Notes: generated by a model not told the origin, from the sequence alone. Shown: positions 43,590 through 55,619, numbered from the stretch's first letter. The stretch is DNA of 64,000 nucleotides from Thermalbibacter longus (GCF_023806485.1 NZ_JAMSLR010000001.1:434001-498000); one strand, 5' to 3'. Numbers and translations are program-made.

Positions 43590-43892
43590 TCAACGACCGC
43601 AGTGTGTGTTGCACTGGTCACGAATTCCGGCCGCTGAGTGCCCCGTCTGTGGGATCTCGTATGGACGGGGGCTGCCGAAGAGTGGTTCCCAGAGGAAGAG
43701 CAGCACCCATGTTATGATCGGCAGCATGGCGAGGAAATACCATCGCCGATCCAGATCTGTGCGCGTGAGGACATACAATGGAATCAGCACGGTTAACAGA
43801 AAGCCTGCCCAACTGAACAGCAGCGGCGCAAGGAGAGCAAGAGCCAAAAGCAGGCTATAGAGTGTGCTCTGGCCATCGCGTGAGTTTACCAT
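43590..43892 (-). CDS. Small hypothetical membrane protein
   Basis: 100 residues. MVNSRDGQSTL is followed by two hydrophobic spans (about 12-42 and 52-68), then a polar tail rich in His, Gly and Arg with two Cys. GGAGT lies about seven bases before the ATG. Base composition here and in the upstream remnant is lower in GC than the surroundings. Located 84 bases after the headless secreted-protein gene in the same direction, so the two may have arrived together. No family recognised. Confidence 0.6.
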   Translation of the reverse strand: MVNSRDGQSTLYSLLLALALLAPLLFSWAGFLLTVLIPLYVLTRTDLDRRWYFLAMLPIITWVLLFLWEPLFGSPRPYEIPQTGHSAAGIRDQCNTHCGR

Positions 43893-43976
43893 CTGCCCAC
43901 TCCATTCCGGATGGTGCGGTGCGTTCTGAGCGTACGTAACCTAGCGCTGCCCCACATGTGCCTCGATCGACGGCGG

Positions 43977-44462
43977 TCAGTACCAACGCCATGTCGTGTT
44001 GTAGTCAGTTCGATACTGAGCCGATCCGTTAGCATACACACGCTGCTCAAGCCATGGATACTGATAAGTCCAACATTCTGAACCGAGGCATTGAGAGAAG
44101 CTGCCTTGGGTGAATGCCGTGTATGACCATGAGTCGATTCCTCCTGATGTTGAATCACCGATGTGGCCGTGGAATACCCAGGTGAAGTCGTGGATCTCTG
44201 CCCAGCGGTTGCGATAGAGCGACGTAATCGTGGACCCGTTCCAACACCACTCAATCGTCTGATGGTAACTCCACAATTTGCTACCGAACACACTGCTGTA
44301 ACCGGTTCTCGTGATTCCGACAGACCAGCATCCGCTAACCTGAACTGAACCCCCTCCCGTTTGGGCCGGCAGAAGTCGGCGTTCGATTGTCTCGATAGTA
44401 TAGACTTGGCGCAGTCCTTCGAGGATCGCACGCCGGTCTTCTGCGGGGAGCAGGGAATATAG
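43977..44462 (-). pseudogene. Secreted-protein gene without a start codon
   Basis: 161 codons are open from just after a TAG (44463-44465) to the stop. The upper part reads LLPAEDRRAILEGLRQVYTIETIERRLL and continues VSGCWSVGITRTGYSSVFGSKLWSYHQTIEWCWNGSTITS. The Cys/Trp-rich tail ends in SQYRTDYNTTWRWY-like sequence. I recall similar 'WCYNGS-IT' and 'GHIG-STSGG' proteins as secreted hypothetical proteins of Actinobacteria. No ATG, GTG or TTG occurs in frame before the GTG at 44291, which would cut into the conserved part, and no signal peptide is left. So the 5' end is lost. A working short form from 44291 cannot be excluded. Confidence 0.55.
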
Positions 44463-44600
44463 CTATGCAGGTCAGGGTCGATGATCGCTCAACCCTGAAA
44501 CATCGGCCGAGTCGCCGCGGGCTGGATGCGGGGAGTAGACTTGAGAGGCATGGATGCCAATGCATCCGCGAGAGATCACGATGCCTGGGGGACGACACCG

Positions 44601-47210
<2,610 letters not shown>

Positions 47211-47333
47211 TACCACACCTCGCCTCGAAGCAGCCGAGATTGTGTCGCGCTCTCGGCCGGCCGGACCAAGTCCCCACCGGACGGGAGCGTCGCTGCCACC
47301 TGAACGAACGCGCCTACCCGCGAGCCTTGGGGC

Positions 47334-47339
47334 TACAAT
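47334..47339 (+). promoter_or_regulatory. Possible -10 box for the two-component operon
   Basis: TACAAT, a close match to the -10 consensus, in the 231-base gap between secA and the response-regulator gene. No clear -35 partner is seen at 17 bases. Confidence 0.35.
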
Positions 47340-47441
47340 TGCTCTGCCGAGCAGGGGGGTGGGTCTGAGGCCACTGAGGAGATCGAGGCAGGTGGTGGAC
47401 TCGCCCGTGCACGCTCGGCTCAGCGGCGAGACGGTAGCGTC

Positions 47442-48152
47442 ATGTATGTGCTCTATGTCGTCGAGGACGATGCGGCGCTGCGAGAGCTCCTGAGCGAGGC
47501 ACTCGCGCGCTACGGCTATGCCGTGCGCTCTGCGACAGGTGACGCCTTCACTCGGATCGCAACCGAGGTCGAGGAGATCAAGCCGCACCTCGTCCTGCTC
47601 GACGTGAACCTGCCAGTCTACGATGGTTTCTACTGGGCTCGACGCATCCGTGTGGTCAGCAAGCTGCCCATCCTCTTCATCTCGGTGCGTGGCGAGCCGC
47701 TGGATCAAGTGCGGGCGCTGGAGCAGGGCGGGGATGATTACATCGTCAAGCCGTTCCACCTGGAAGTACTGCTCGCCAAGGTCGAGGCCCTGCTCCGCCG
47801 CGCCTACGGCGAGCTGGCGGACGCCGGCGAGATGCTCGTGACCTATGCTGGGCTGCGAGTTGACCAGAGGCGGGGCGAACTGGTTTACGGCGAGCGTCAT
47901 GTTTCGTTGACACCTACCGAGTTACGGCTGGCGACCCGGCTGGTCCAGGCCCGGGGGAAGCCCGTCTCGCGGGAAGATCTACTCGTCGTCGCCTGGAATG
48001 ACGAGACGTTCGTAGATGACAACACGCTGACCGTCAACATCGCGCGGCTACGGCGCAAGCTCGGCGAGCTCGGCCTGGCAGATGCCCTGCAAACGATCCG
48101 CGGTGTCGGGTACCGCCTAGTTATGCCCAGTGATCTGATGGCTTCCGCTTAG
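47442..48152 (+). CDS. OmpR/PhoB-type response regulator of a Bce/Bra-like system
   Basis: 236 residues. Receiver domain with acidic pocket VVEDDAALRELL, phospho-acceptor Asp in LVLLDVNLPVYDG (near residue 54) and the Lys in DDYIVKPFHLEVLLAKV. The C-terminal winged helix has LTPTELRLATRLVQARGKPVSREDLL and NTLTVNIARLRRKLGELGL...TIRGVGYRL. Gene order RR, HK, ABC ATPase, permease is that of Bce-type peptide-antibiotic modules. The ATG has a poor ribosome site. Confidence 0.92.
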   Translation: MYVLYVVEDDAALRELLSEALARYGYAVRSATGDAFTRIATEVEEIKPHLVLLDVNLPVYDGFYWARRIRVVSKLPILFISVRGEPLDQVRALEQGGDDYIVKPFHLEVLLAKVEALLRRAYGELADAGEMLVTYAGLRVDQRRGELVYGERHVSLTPTELRLATRLVQARGKPVSREDLLVVAWNDETFVDDNTLTVNIARLRRKLGELGLADALQTIRGVGYRLVMPSDLMASA

Positions 48153-48281
48153 CTTCGGCTGATCGCTCGTCCTGATCGCCGGAGCGGGGCTGTCCCAGGC
48201 AAGCATGAAGTTCTCCTTTGCGGCGAGACGATGAGGTCGTCCGACGCTCTCTCTCGACGAGCGATCTGGAAGGGGTGCGCC

Positions 48282-49421
48282 GTGGGTCAGGTGAGGATTC
48301 GGAAGAGTCGCGCTGCTGCGACCCGCTTCGTGTTTGGCTACGCGCTCGATCACTGGCGCTACGTTCTTCCGACGTTACTCGGGCTCGCGCTGTCCCTTTC
48401 AGTGTTCGCGCTGGCCGCTACCCTGAGTAGCCCGCCATACCATGCATGGGACGTGACCTATGCTGCACTACTTGCCCTCATCGGGCTCGTTTTCGGCTTG
48501 AGTTGGGATGCTCTCGCGCGCTACCAGGACCGGATGCGACTGGAACGGATCGCCAGTGTTGAGGATGTGGAACAGGTCACGCGATGGCTCCCGCCGGCGC
48601 ATGCGACGACCGCCGATGCCGAACAGTGCTTCGCTGCTATCCGGGCCTGTGACAGGGCCTGGCGGAATCACCAGGCGAGCACCCAAGAGCGGGTCTTCTT
48701 CTACACCACCCTAGCCGCCCGCGCGGTCCACAGCATGAAGACTCCGCTCCAGGCACTGGCGCTCCTGGTGCAGGCGGGCGAGCACGCGGCGCAGGACGGC
48801 CGGCTCGAGCGCGAGTGGCCGGAGCTGGCGCGCCGTGCCTGGGCCGAGCTGCGCCGGCTCGATGGTCTCGTGTCACAGGTCCTGCACAGCGTTCGCCTGG
48901 AAGACTTCGCCCGCGATCTTGTGCCCGAACGAGTCTCGTTGCCCGCGCTCGCGCGCGAGGTCATCAACGCCTTCAAGCACGACTGGGTGATCCGTGGGAT
49001 CTATCCTCGCCTGGAAATAGACGGAGATCCAGAGACCTACACCGTGTTCACCGACCGCAAGTGGTTGCGGCTGATCCTGGAACAGGTCACGCGTAACGCA
49101 TTGCAGTATGGCCGGTCGAGCTTTACCGTCCGCCTGGCGAGGGATGGAGAAGATGCAGGCTTCCGGTTGGAGATGCGCGACGACGGCGAGGGGATGCCTC
49201 CGGAAGACCTGGCTCGGGCCTGTGAGCCGTTCTACACCGGAGCCCAGGGGCGCAAGGTTGCTACGGCCACCGGCATCGGACTCTACCTCGCGCGTGAGGC
49301 CGCGAACCGCCTGGGCTTGCGTCTGTCCCTGTCTTCCTGGCCAGGTGGTGGGACGACGGTAACGCTCACTTTTCCCCGGGCGCAGTACTTTGCCCCGGAG
49401 CATGCACGACTGCCCGGCTAG
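48282..49421 (+). CDS. Sensor histidine kinase of a Bce/Bra-like system
   Basis: 379 residues. Two close membrane spans (YVLPTLLGLALSLSVFALAATL and VTYAALLALIGLVFGL) with almost no extracellular loop, the intramembrane-sensing architecture that reads its partner transporter rather than a ligand. H-box AVHSMKTPLQALALLVQ, then N-box EQVTRNALQYG, G1 DDGEGMPPEDL and G2 GIGLYLAREAANRLG. The GTG at 48282 follows AAGGGG; an ATG at 48231 is in frame. It follows the response regulator by 129 bases. Confidence 0.9.
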   Translation: MGQVRIRKSRAAATRFVFGYALDHWRYVLPTLLGLALSLSVFALAATLSSPPYHAWDVTYAALLALIGLVFGLSWDALARYQDRMRLERIASVEDVEQVTRWLPPAHATTADAEQCFAAIRACDRAWRNHQASTQERVFFYTTLAARAVHSMKTPLQALALLVQAGEHAAQDGRLEREWPELARRAWAELRRLDGLVSQVLHSVRLEDFARDLVPERVSLPALAREVINAFKHDWVIRGIYPRLEIDGDPETYTVFTDRKWLRLILEQVTRNALQYGRSSFTVRLARDGEDAGFRLEMRDDGEGMPPEDLARACEPFYTGAQGRKVATATGIGLYLAREAANRLGLRLSLSSWPGGGTTVTLTFPRAQYFAPEHARLPG

Positions 49422-49459
49422 ACATCGCGTGGCCCCATCGCTCCGATTTCGCTCCCAGA

Positions 49460-49474
49460 TGACGAAACTGTAAG
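49460..49474 (+). promoter_or_regulatory. Likely binding site for the Bce/Bra-type response regulator
   Basis: TGACG-AAAC-TGTAAG lies about 130 bases before the ABC ATPase gene. As I recall, regulators of the BceR/BraR group bind TGACA-N4-TGTAAG-like sequences in front of their transporter genes; this matches at all but one base of the half-sites. It stands out in a GC-rich gap and supports control of the transporter by the neighbouring regulator. Confidence 0.5.
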
Positions 49475-49507
49475 CCAGCGTCTCGCGATCGTCACATCCA
49501 TAGCATG

Positions 49508-49540
49508 CTGCTCCAGTAACTCTCCGCTACGCTGGAGCAG
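49508..49540 (+). promoter_or_regulatory. Perfect 9-bp inverted repeat upstream of the ABC transporter
   Basis: CTGCTCCAG and CTGGAGCAG are separated by 15 bases containing TACGCT, a possible -10 box. It could be an operator or an RNA hairpin at the transcript start. Confidence 0.35.
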
Positions 49541-49606
49541 AGGCTAGGTTCGCGGCGTGTCGTTGGCATGGAATGCCGGGATCCGCCTTGGAGAGGAGCG
49601 TGCGGG

Positions 49607-50362
49607 TTGGAGATTCTGCGTGTGGAGCATCTGCAGAAGGTGTATCAATCTCGTGGCGGGGCAGCGCATCTAGCGCTGGACGACGTCAGTTTTGCGGTCG
49701 AAGCTGGAACATTCCTCGCCGTAATGGGGCCATCGGGGAGCGGCAAGACGACGCTGCTCAATCTGGTTGCCGGGCTCGACCGGCCGACCGGAGGCTCGGT
49801 GATCCTGGCCGATCAGCGCCTCGACCGGCTCTCTGAGGAACAACTCGCGCGCGTTCGGCGGCGTTATCTCGGGTTCGTCTTTCAAGATTTCCACCTCCTG
49901 GATCCGCTGACGGTGGAGGAGAACGTGCTCCTGCCCCTCACGTTGGAGCGCGCGGCGCGGGAGCCGGAGATTGCTCGTGTGCGGGAGGTGCTCGCTCGGC
50001 TTGGCCTGGCGGACAAGCGAGATCGATTTCCTTTCGAACTGTCCGGCGGCGAGCAACAGCGTGTCGCCATCGCTCGGGCAATTGTCCATCGCCCGGCGCT
50101 GCTCCTGGCCGACGAGCCGACCGGAAACCTCGACTCGGCAACGAGCCGCATCATCCTCGAGACATTCGCTGATCTTCACCGTGCCGACGGCGCTACCATG
50201 CTGATGGTGACGCATGACCCATTCGCGGCCAGCTACGCCGAGCGGATCCTGATGCTCAAGGACGGTCGGCTCTATGCCGAGCTGCTGCGTGGCGCGGATG
50301 ACCGACCGGCATTCTACCAACGCATCATCGATGCCCTTTCGGCGCTGGAGGTGGCGGCATGA
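49607..50362 (+). CDS. ABC transporter ATP-binding protein (BceA-like)
   Basis: 251 residues, MacB/LolD/BceA subfamily. Walker [10 protein letters not shown] near residue 40, Q-loop [22 protein letters not shown], signature [15 protein letters not shown], Walker [14 protein letters not shown] and the switch His [12 protein letters not shown]. The TTG at 49607 ([14 protein letters not shown]) has GAGAGGAG eight bases upstream and gives the family N-terminus, so I prefer it to the ATG at 49568. It overlaps the permease by four bases. Confidence 0.93.
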   Translation: MEILRVEHLQKVYQSRGGAAHLALDDVSFAVEAGTFLAVMGPSGSGKTTLLNLVAGLDRPTGGSVILADQRLDRLSEEQLARVRRRYLGFVFQDFHLLDPLTVEENVLLPLTLERAAREPEIARVREVLARLGLADKRDRFPFELSGGEQQRVAIARAIVHRPALLLADEPTGNLDSATSRIILETFADLHRADGATMLMVTHDPFAASYAERILMLKDGRLYAELLRGADDRPAFYQRIIDALSALEVAA

Positions 50363-52566
50363 GCTGGCGCGTGCTCTGGCGACGGCTGATGTTCAGGAAC
50401 TTCCGCGCCTATGCTGGATACGTGCTCATCTTCTCGGTGGCGGTGACGATCTTCTATCTCTTCCAGACACTCTCCACGGGACTGGGCAGCGCGAGCGCGA
50501 TCCAGCGGCGAGACTACCTTACCGACGTGATCGGGGTCATGCGAGGCATCGTCTTCGTTTTCGCGCTCTTCTTCGTGGCCTACTTCCACCGGCTGCTCCT
50601 CCTCGGCGAGAGCCGGGCGCTGGGGCTCTTAGGCACGTTCGGGATGTCGCGACACACGCGGCGGGGATTGGTGCTGTGGGAGAGCATCCTGCTCGGCACG
50701 GCCGGCCTGACGCTGGGCCTTGCCCTCGGCCTGCTCCTCGAGCCGCTGTTCCTGCTCGCGGCAGGCGTATTCCTGCGGCTGCCCTGGCGGCTTGCCTACG
50801 AGTTTCGGCCGCAGTTGCTCCTGTTGACAGCCCTCGCGTTCGCCGTACTGGTGTTGCTCGAAGGAGGCATTTCAGCCGAACTGGCAGTGCGCCGCTGGCC
50901 GCGGCAGCTCCTCTCGGCCTCAAGGGCTGTGGAAGAGGTTCGCCAACCATCTAGGGTGCGGGCAATACTCGGCCTCATCCTTCTCGCCGCTGCCTATCTT
51001 CTGGCCGCAGTGATCCATCCGCGCATACTTGAACGCTACACAGAGGAGCAGGCGGAGGTTGGCTGGCTGGGCCTTTGGCTACTTCTTACCCCGATCATTC
51101 TGCTGCTCACGCTCCTTGGCAGCTACTGGCTGCTGGCCGAGGGGCTACGACTGCTCCTACGTCACCGGCTCGTGGCTCCTGGAAGCCGTGCCGAGTCCCT
51201 CCTGGCCAGAGCTCGGCTCGGTGCCCGTCTTCGCGCGCACGCAGGTTCCGGAGCAATCATCGCCGGACTCTTGGCGTTCGTGGTTACGGATACCTGCATG
51301 CTGATCGGGGTACAGGCCCAGGTTCTGAGATCCACGCTCCTGCTCAACCCTGTCGTGGTCCAGATCACGCACCCGGAGAACGATGAGGCAGCGATCGACG
51401 CCGAGGCTCAGCGGATCGCCAGTAGCCTGAGCGAGGCTGGGTTTGGCCCGGTTCAGGCGGTTCGTCTTCGCCTGGTGCTCGGCGCGACTCCGTTGCTGCC
51501 GTTTGACGAGGACGGGCTCGCTCATTTCGGGCACCCGAGGGGCGGCTGGTACACCGATCGGATCAAGGGTGTCAACATCATCGCCCACAGCGCCTATACC
51601 CACCTAATCGGGGCAATCGAGGTAGCTCATCCAAGCCTGACCGGGATCTTCCCGGCAGTGCCGGAGCTGCAGCCGGGTCAAGCGTTCGCCATCCGAACCA
51701 GGTTCGAGGAGGAGCGACGAGGCTGGAACGACCCGGCGGTCCAATGGCTTTCGGTCGGCCGGACGTTCAATGTGCTCGGCTACGACGTGTTCCGCGTCGC
51801 GCCGGAGGAGGTAACGCCAGACGAGCTCGCACGGGCACCACTCCTGGAGGTCACGCTTGTCGGCCGCGCGAGTACTGCCGGGCTTCCGACGAACATGGCT
51901 GCTGGCTTCGTGAACCAGACGTTCTTGGTGGTCGACGATGCCACGTTCTCGGCCCTGGAGACGAGCGTGCGGGAGTTTGATCCCGAGTCAATCTATTCCT
52001 TTACCGGCCTCTTCTACCCGCGCTGGCGCGACAGCCAGGCTGTGCTGATGCGACTGCTGCCGGATTACCCGGTCAGGATGACGTCCGAACTCAACGTCCA
52101 GCCGCTGCCGTTGATCTATGCGGAGCAGTACCGCGAATTCGGTGTGCTGCTGTTCACCTTGTCGGCAATCGCGTTGCTGTTCCTGTTCGCCTCAGGAGCG
52201 GTCATCCACTTCAAGGTGAGCGAGCGCCTGGAGAGCGATGTTCGCCAGGTGACGGCGCTGCGTCGAGTGGGAGCGACGAAGTGGCATGTCCGAGGCATTT
52301 TCGTGCGCGAAGCGGCAGTTTTGCTGCTTGCTCCGTTCCTTCTGGGGATGGTGCACAGCGCTGTCGCGCTGATCGATTGGGTGAGCATGCTGGACATGGA
52401 AGCGGTCTTCGACCGCAACTTCGACATCTGGGGTTTCACGTATCGCACCTTTCTAGGCATGGCTCTCGGGATCGGGCTGGTAGTGGCCGTCTACGGAGGC
52501 GCGGTGATCTACCGGTACGCGGGCCGAATCTGGGATCGTTCCGGCCCGGCTGCGCGTGGCTGGTGA
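50359..52566 (+). CDS. ABC transporter permease, FtsX/BceB-like
   Basis: 735 residues, ten predicted spans in the BceB pattern: one span, then a group of three (FVFALFFVAYFHRLL, GLVLWESILLGTAGLTLGLALGLLL), a second group around 200-320. A large outside domain of about 220 residues follows (roughly 335-570), then three C-terminal spans (LLFTLSAIALLFLFASGAVIHF ... ALGIGLVVAVYGGAVIY). The outside domain senses or grips the antimicrobial peptide. Overlap with the ATPase gene indicates coupling. With the RR and HK it forms a complete sensing and resistance module. Confidence 0.9.
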   Translation: MSWRVLWRRLMFRNFRAYAGYVLIFSVAVTIFYLFQTLSTGLGSASAIQRRDYLTDVIGVMRGIVFVFALFFVAYFHRLLLLGESRALGLLGTFGMSRHTRRGLVLWESILLGTAGLTLGLALGLLLEPLFLLAAGVFLRLPWRLAYEFRPQLLLLTALAFAVLVLLEGGISAELAVRRWPRQLLSASRAVEEVRQPSRVRAILGLILLAAAYLLAAVIHPRILERYTEEQAEVGWLGLWLLLTPIILLLTLLGSYWLLAEGLRLLLRHRLVAPGSRAESLLARARLGARLRAHAGSGAIIAGLLAFVVTDTCMLIGVQAQVLRSTLLLNPVVVQITHPENDEAAIDAEAQRIASSLSEAGFGPVQAVRLRLVLGATPLLPFDEDGLAHFGHPRGGWYTDRIKGVNIIAHSAYTHLIGAIEVAHPSLTGIFPAVPELQPGQAFAIRTRFEEERRGWNDPAVQWLSVGRTFNVLGYDVFRVAPEEVTPDELARAPLLEVTLVGRASTAGLPTNMAAGFVNQTFLVVDDATFSALETSVREFDPESIYSFTGLFYPRWRDSQAVLMRLLPDYPVRMTSELNVQPLPLIYAEQYREFGVLLFTLSAIALLFLFASGAVIHFKVSERLESDVRQVTALRRVGATKWHVRGIFVREAAVLLLAPFLLGMVHSAVALIDWVSMLDMEAVFDRNFDIWGFTYRTFLGMALGIGLVVAVYGGAVIYRYAGRIWDRSGPAARGW

Positions 52567-52777
52567 TCGCCTGAAAGGCAAATCTGATTCCACACTCGGT
52601 GTGTTATCGCCGCCTGCAGGTGTGGTGCAGGCACTCTTACAACAGGCTCGCGTGCCCGCCTTCCTCAGGTACGTTTGCGATACGACACGGTCGGCGCTGG
52701 AGCTTCATCGTGTTCGAGCGGTTCCGAGGGGAGGCAAGGTGCTCAAGGATCCGGTCCCGCCGCGGTAGCCGTAACCG

Positions 52778-53565
52778 ATGCTCCTGATTGGCGTCGCGAT
52801 CTCGATCGGGATGGCGTGTGGGTCAGCGGTGCAGAGCCGTTTACGTGTCCCCACATCGGGCTCCGCCGTTGTGGGAACTGAGAAGGGTTCCACTGTCTTC
52901 CCTTCACGTGCACCGTGCCGGTCGACAGAAATGGCGCTGGCACCCGCCGACTCCATGTCCGGGCCCACCGGCCATCACAGCCTGGCGCTCGCGTTGACCA
53001 ATAGCAGGACGAGATGGTGTTCCTTCTTTGGATACCCAGCTATCCGATTGCTCGATCCCGAAGGGCGCGAACTGCCCTTCGGTTACCAGCAGAGCGGCGA
53101 GTCACCTCGCGACCGCCGATCCGCGTCACTTTCGCCCCTGGCGACGTCGCCTACGTGACGATCAGCACGTATCGGTGCGATCTCGAGGATCGAGGAACGA
53201 CGACGACGGTCGCGCTGGTGCTGCCTGGGGACACGAGTGCGTTGGCGACAAGCATTCCGCTGTCGCTCAACCTCGGCTACCGCGGCTCCAGCGATCCTGG
53301 CTCGACGGTCTCCATCTTTCCCTTCGGCGCCTCGCTCGACGATATCCTGGCACGAGAGCTTCTAGTAGCGGGGCGCTGCCAGCCTGAAGGGCGAGTCAGC
53401 ACGCTGTCACAGCCGAGCAGGCCGTTCGCCGAGCGGTTGGCCCAACGGGCATCCGATTGGCTCTTTCCAGTAGGGCCGGCATCGGGCAGCATAGGGGAGT
53501 GCGTCTCTGGCTGGCACGGGCTGGGTGCGGGCGCGCGAGGCGAGGGAGGGGAGAGAGGGCGATGA
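52778..53565 (+). pseudogene. Frameshifted DUF4232 lipoprotein gene
   Basis: Frame 1 from ATG 52778 has a lipoprotein-like signal MLLIGVAISIGMACGS (candidate Cys14). It continues PCRSTEMALAPADSM..GHHSLALALTNSRTRWCSFFGYPAIRLLDPEGRELPFGYQQ, which is the first half of a DUF4232 domain. It then runs off-register and stops at 53158. The second half, RVTFAPGDVAYVTISTYRCDLEDRGTTTTVALVLPGD..., is in another frame that runs to 53565. The shift falls at about 53095-53125. One indel would restore a single protein. Mutation, sequencing error or, less likely, programmed shifting are options. Confidence 0.65.
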
Positions 53566-54629
53566 CCGTTCCAACCACCAACTCGGCGATGTACCAGACC
53601 ATCCACCGGCAACCGGCGGAGCTGCGTCGGCTGCTCTCGGACGGCTGGGAGCAGGCGGCCGAAGCGGCCGAGCGGCTCCAGGGCGCCCGTCGTGTCTACA
53701 CCGTCGGCATCGGGACCAGCTACCACGCGGCGCTAGTCGGCTCCTGGCTGCTGCGCGCGGCCGGCTGCGACGCCCGCGCCGTCAACTCCTTCGATTTCGC
53801 GGTCTACCCAGAGGCGGTCGACCTGGGGCCGGAGGACGCCGTGGTCGTACTCGCTCACACCGGCGTCAAGCGCTACTCCAGCGAGGCCCTGGCGAGGGCG
53901 CGCGCCGCCGGGGCGATCACGCTCTCGGTCGGGAGCCTCACCGCCGAGCACCCCGGCTCGCAGCTTGTGCTGCGCACCGTCGATCGGGAACGCTCGGCCG
54001 CCTACACCGCATCGCACACGGCCGCGATGACGGTGCTGGCTCAGGTTGCGACCGAGCTGGGCGAGCGGCGCCGGGCTCCGGCAGTCGCCAGCTTCCGCGA
54101 GGCACTGATGAACCTGCCGGACCAGGTGGCAGAGGTGCTGGCCAGGGAGGACGAAGTCTGGCCGATCGCCCGCCTTGCTGCCGAGCGGCGGGTGTACGTG
54201 ACCGGAGCCGGGCCGAACGAGGCGACGGCTCTCGAGGCGGTGATCAAGGTTCGCGAAGCAGCCTATGGCCAGATCGACGCGCTGGCGCTGGAGCAGTTTC
54301 TCCACGGGCCGATCGTCGCGGTCAACGCCGGTGACCAGGCAATCCTGGTCCACGTGCCCGGCCGGGCGACGGAGCGCGTGCGGGAGATCGCGCTGGTGCT
54401 CGACGCGATCGGCGCCGAGCTCTGGGTCATCGGCCGGCCGGTGGAGGGATTGACAGGCGCGGCTGTCTTTATGCTGCCCGAGACGCCGGAGCTGCTCTCG
54501 CCGCTGCTGGCGGTGGTGCCGGTCCAGCTCCTGGCCTGCCAGATGGCCGCAGTGAAGGGGGTCAACCCGGATACCTTCCGCCGGGATGACTCGCGCTATG
54601 CCGCCGCCTTCGGCCTGCTGAAGCTGTGA
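53562..54629 (+). CDS. SIS-domain sugar isomerase-like protein
   Basis: 355 residues with two SIS (sugar isomerase) domains, like the isomerase half of GlmS without its glutaminase. First domain: RVYTVGIGTSYHAALVGSWLLRAAG and VVVLAHTGVKRYSSEALARARAAGA; second: RVYVTGAGPNEATALEAVIKVREAAYGQIDALALEQFLHGPIVAV, with the GlmS-like E-QFLHGP motif. C-terminal NPDTFRRDDSRYAAAFGLLKL resembles sugar-phosphate deaminases or isomerases (AgaS, NagB-II, FrlB types). GGGAGAGAGGGCG precedes the ATG. Substrate is a phosphorylated (amino) sugar by inference. Confidence 0.85.
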   Translation: MTVPTTNSAMYQTIHRQPAELRRLLSDGWEQAAEAAERLQGARRVYTVGIGTSYHAALVGSWLLRAAGCDARAVNSFDFAVYPEAVDLGPEDAVVVLAHTGVKRYSSEALARARAAGAITLSVGSLTAEHPGSQLVLRTVDRERSAAYTASHTAAMTVLAQVATELGERRRAPAVASFREALMNLPDQVAEVLAREDEVWPIARLAAERRVYVTGAGPNEATALEAVIKVREAAYGQIDALALEQFLHGPIVAVNAGDQAILVHVPGRATERVREIALVLDAIGAELWVIGRPVEGLTGAAVFMLPETPELLSPLLAVVPVQLLACQMAAVKGVNPDTFRRDDSRYAAAFGLLKL

Positions 54630-54632
54630 TGC

Positions 54633-55568
54633 CTACCGGAACTGCGGCATTACCTGATCGACGAAGATCTCCAGCGCCTGCCAGTCCACGGGCGGGCGGA
54701 TCGCCAGGTTGAGGCTCCGCACGCCGGCCTCGCTGTAGGCCGCGATCTGCTCGGCCACTGCCGCCGGCCCGCCGATCAGGTAGCCGGGCTGCTCCGGCGC
54801 CTGCGGGCCCACCTGCCGCACCAGCCGCTCGCGGGCTGCCGACACCGCTCGCTGGTCATCGCTCCGCGCCATGTAGAAACCCACCTGCACTGCATCGCGC
54901 ACCGTCGCGGGGTCACGACCCTCCACCTCGCACCAGTGCTCCAGTGCGGCCCGCTTGCGGCGGTAGTCCTCCGGTGAGATGTAAGGGATGTTCCAGCCGT
55001 CGGCGTAGCGCGCCGCGATTCGGGCGGTGCGCCGCTCCCCAGCACCGCCGATCCACAAGGGCAGGCGCTCCTGGAGCGGCTTGGGCAGGATGCGCGCGTT
55101 CGCTAGTTGGACGTCTCGTCCCTGGAAGGTCACCGCGTCTTCGGTGAGGAGCCGCCGCAGGGCCTGGATCCCCTCTTCGAGCTGATCCAGCCGCTCCTTC
55201 GCCGTGAGGAACGGGTAGCCGAAGGCCCGGTACTCTGGCTCGTGCCAGCCGGCGCCGAGTCCGATCTCCAGCCGGCCGCCGCTGAGATGGTCGATAGTGA
55301 CGATCGACTTGGCCAGCAGGCCCAAATTGCGGAACTGGACGGCGAAGACCATGCAGCCGAAGCGGAGGCGCCGCGTCTCGCAGGCGATCGCCGCGAGCAA
55401 CGCCACGGCCTCGTAGTGGGGGATGAGGTCGGAGGTACGGGCGTAGAAGTGGTCCCAGACCGAGAGCCAATCGAAGCCGTGGTCATCGGCGAAGCGCCAC
55501 AGCCGGCGCAGCTCGTCGATCGTCGTATCTTGCGGGCCGACGTGGATGCCGAACGACAGCCCTGGCAT
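54633..55568 (-). CDS. LLM-class F420-dependent oxidoreductase
   Basis: 311 residues, luciferase-like fold. MPGLSFGIHVGPQDTTIDELRRLWRFADDHGFDWLSVWDHFYAR, RLRFGCMVFAVQFRNLGLLAKSIVTIDHLSGGRLEIGLGAGWHEPEYRAFG and PLWIGGAGERRTARIAARYADGWNIPY are characteristic. It uses F420 or flavin; substrate unknown. The gene tail faces the SIS gene with only three bases between stops. A promoter is predicted about 60 bases upstream. Confidence 0.88.
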   Translation of the reverse strand: MPGLSFGIHVGPQDTTIDELRRLWRFADDHGFDWLSVWDHFYARTSDLIPHYEAVALLAAIACETRRLRFGCMVFAVQFRNLGLLAKSIVTIDHLSGGRLEIGLGAGWHEPEYRAFGYPFLTAKERLDQLEEGIQALRRLLTEDAVTFQGRDVQLANARILPKPLQERLPLWIGGAGERRTARIAARYADGWNIPYISPEDYRRKRAALEHWCEVEGRDPATVRDAVQVGFYMARSDDQRAVSAARERLVRQVGPQAPEQPGYLIGGPAAVAEQIAAYSEAGVRSLNLAIRPPVDWQALEIFVDQVMPQFR

Positions 55569-55619
55569 GCGTCACCCTCCTCGTGATCGGCCGAAACGGG
55601 GGCCAGCGACCTCGCCCGC

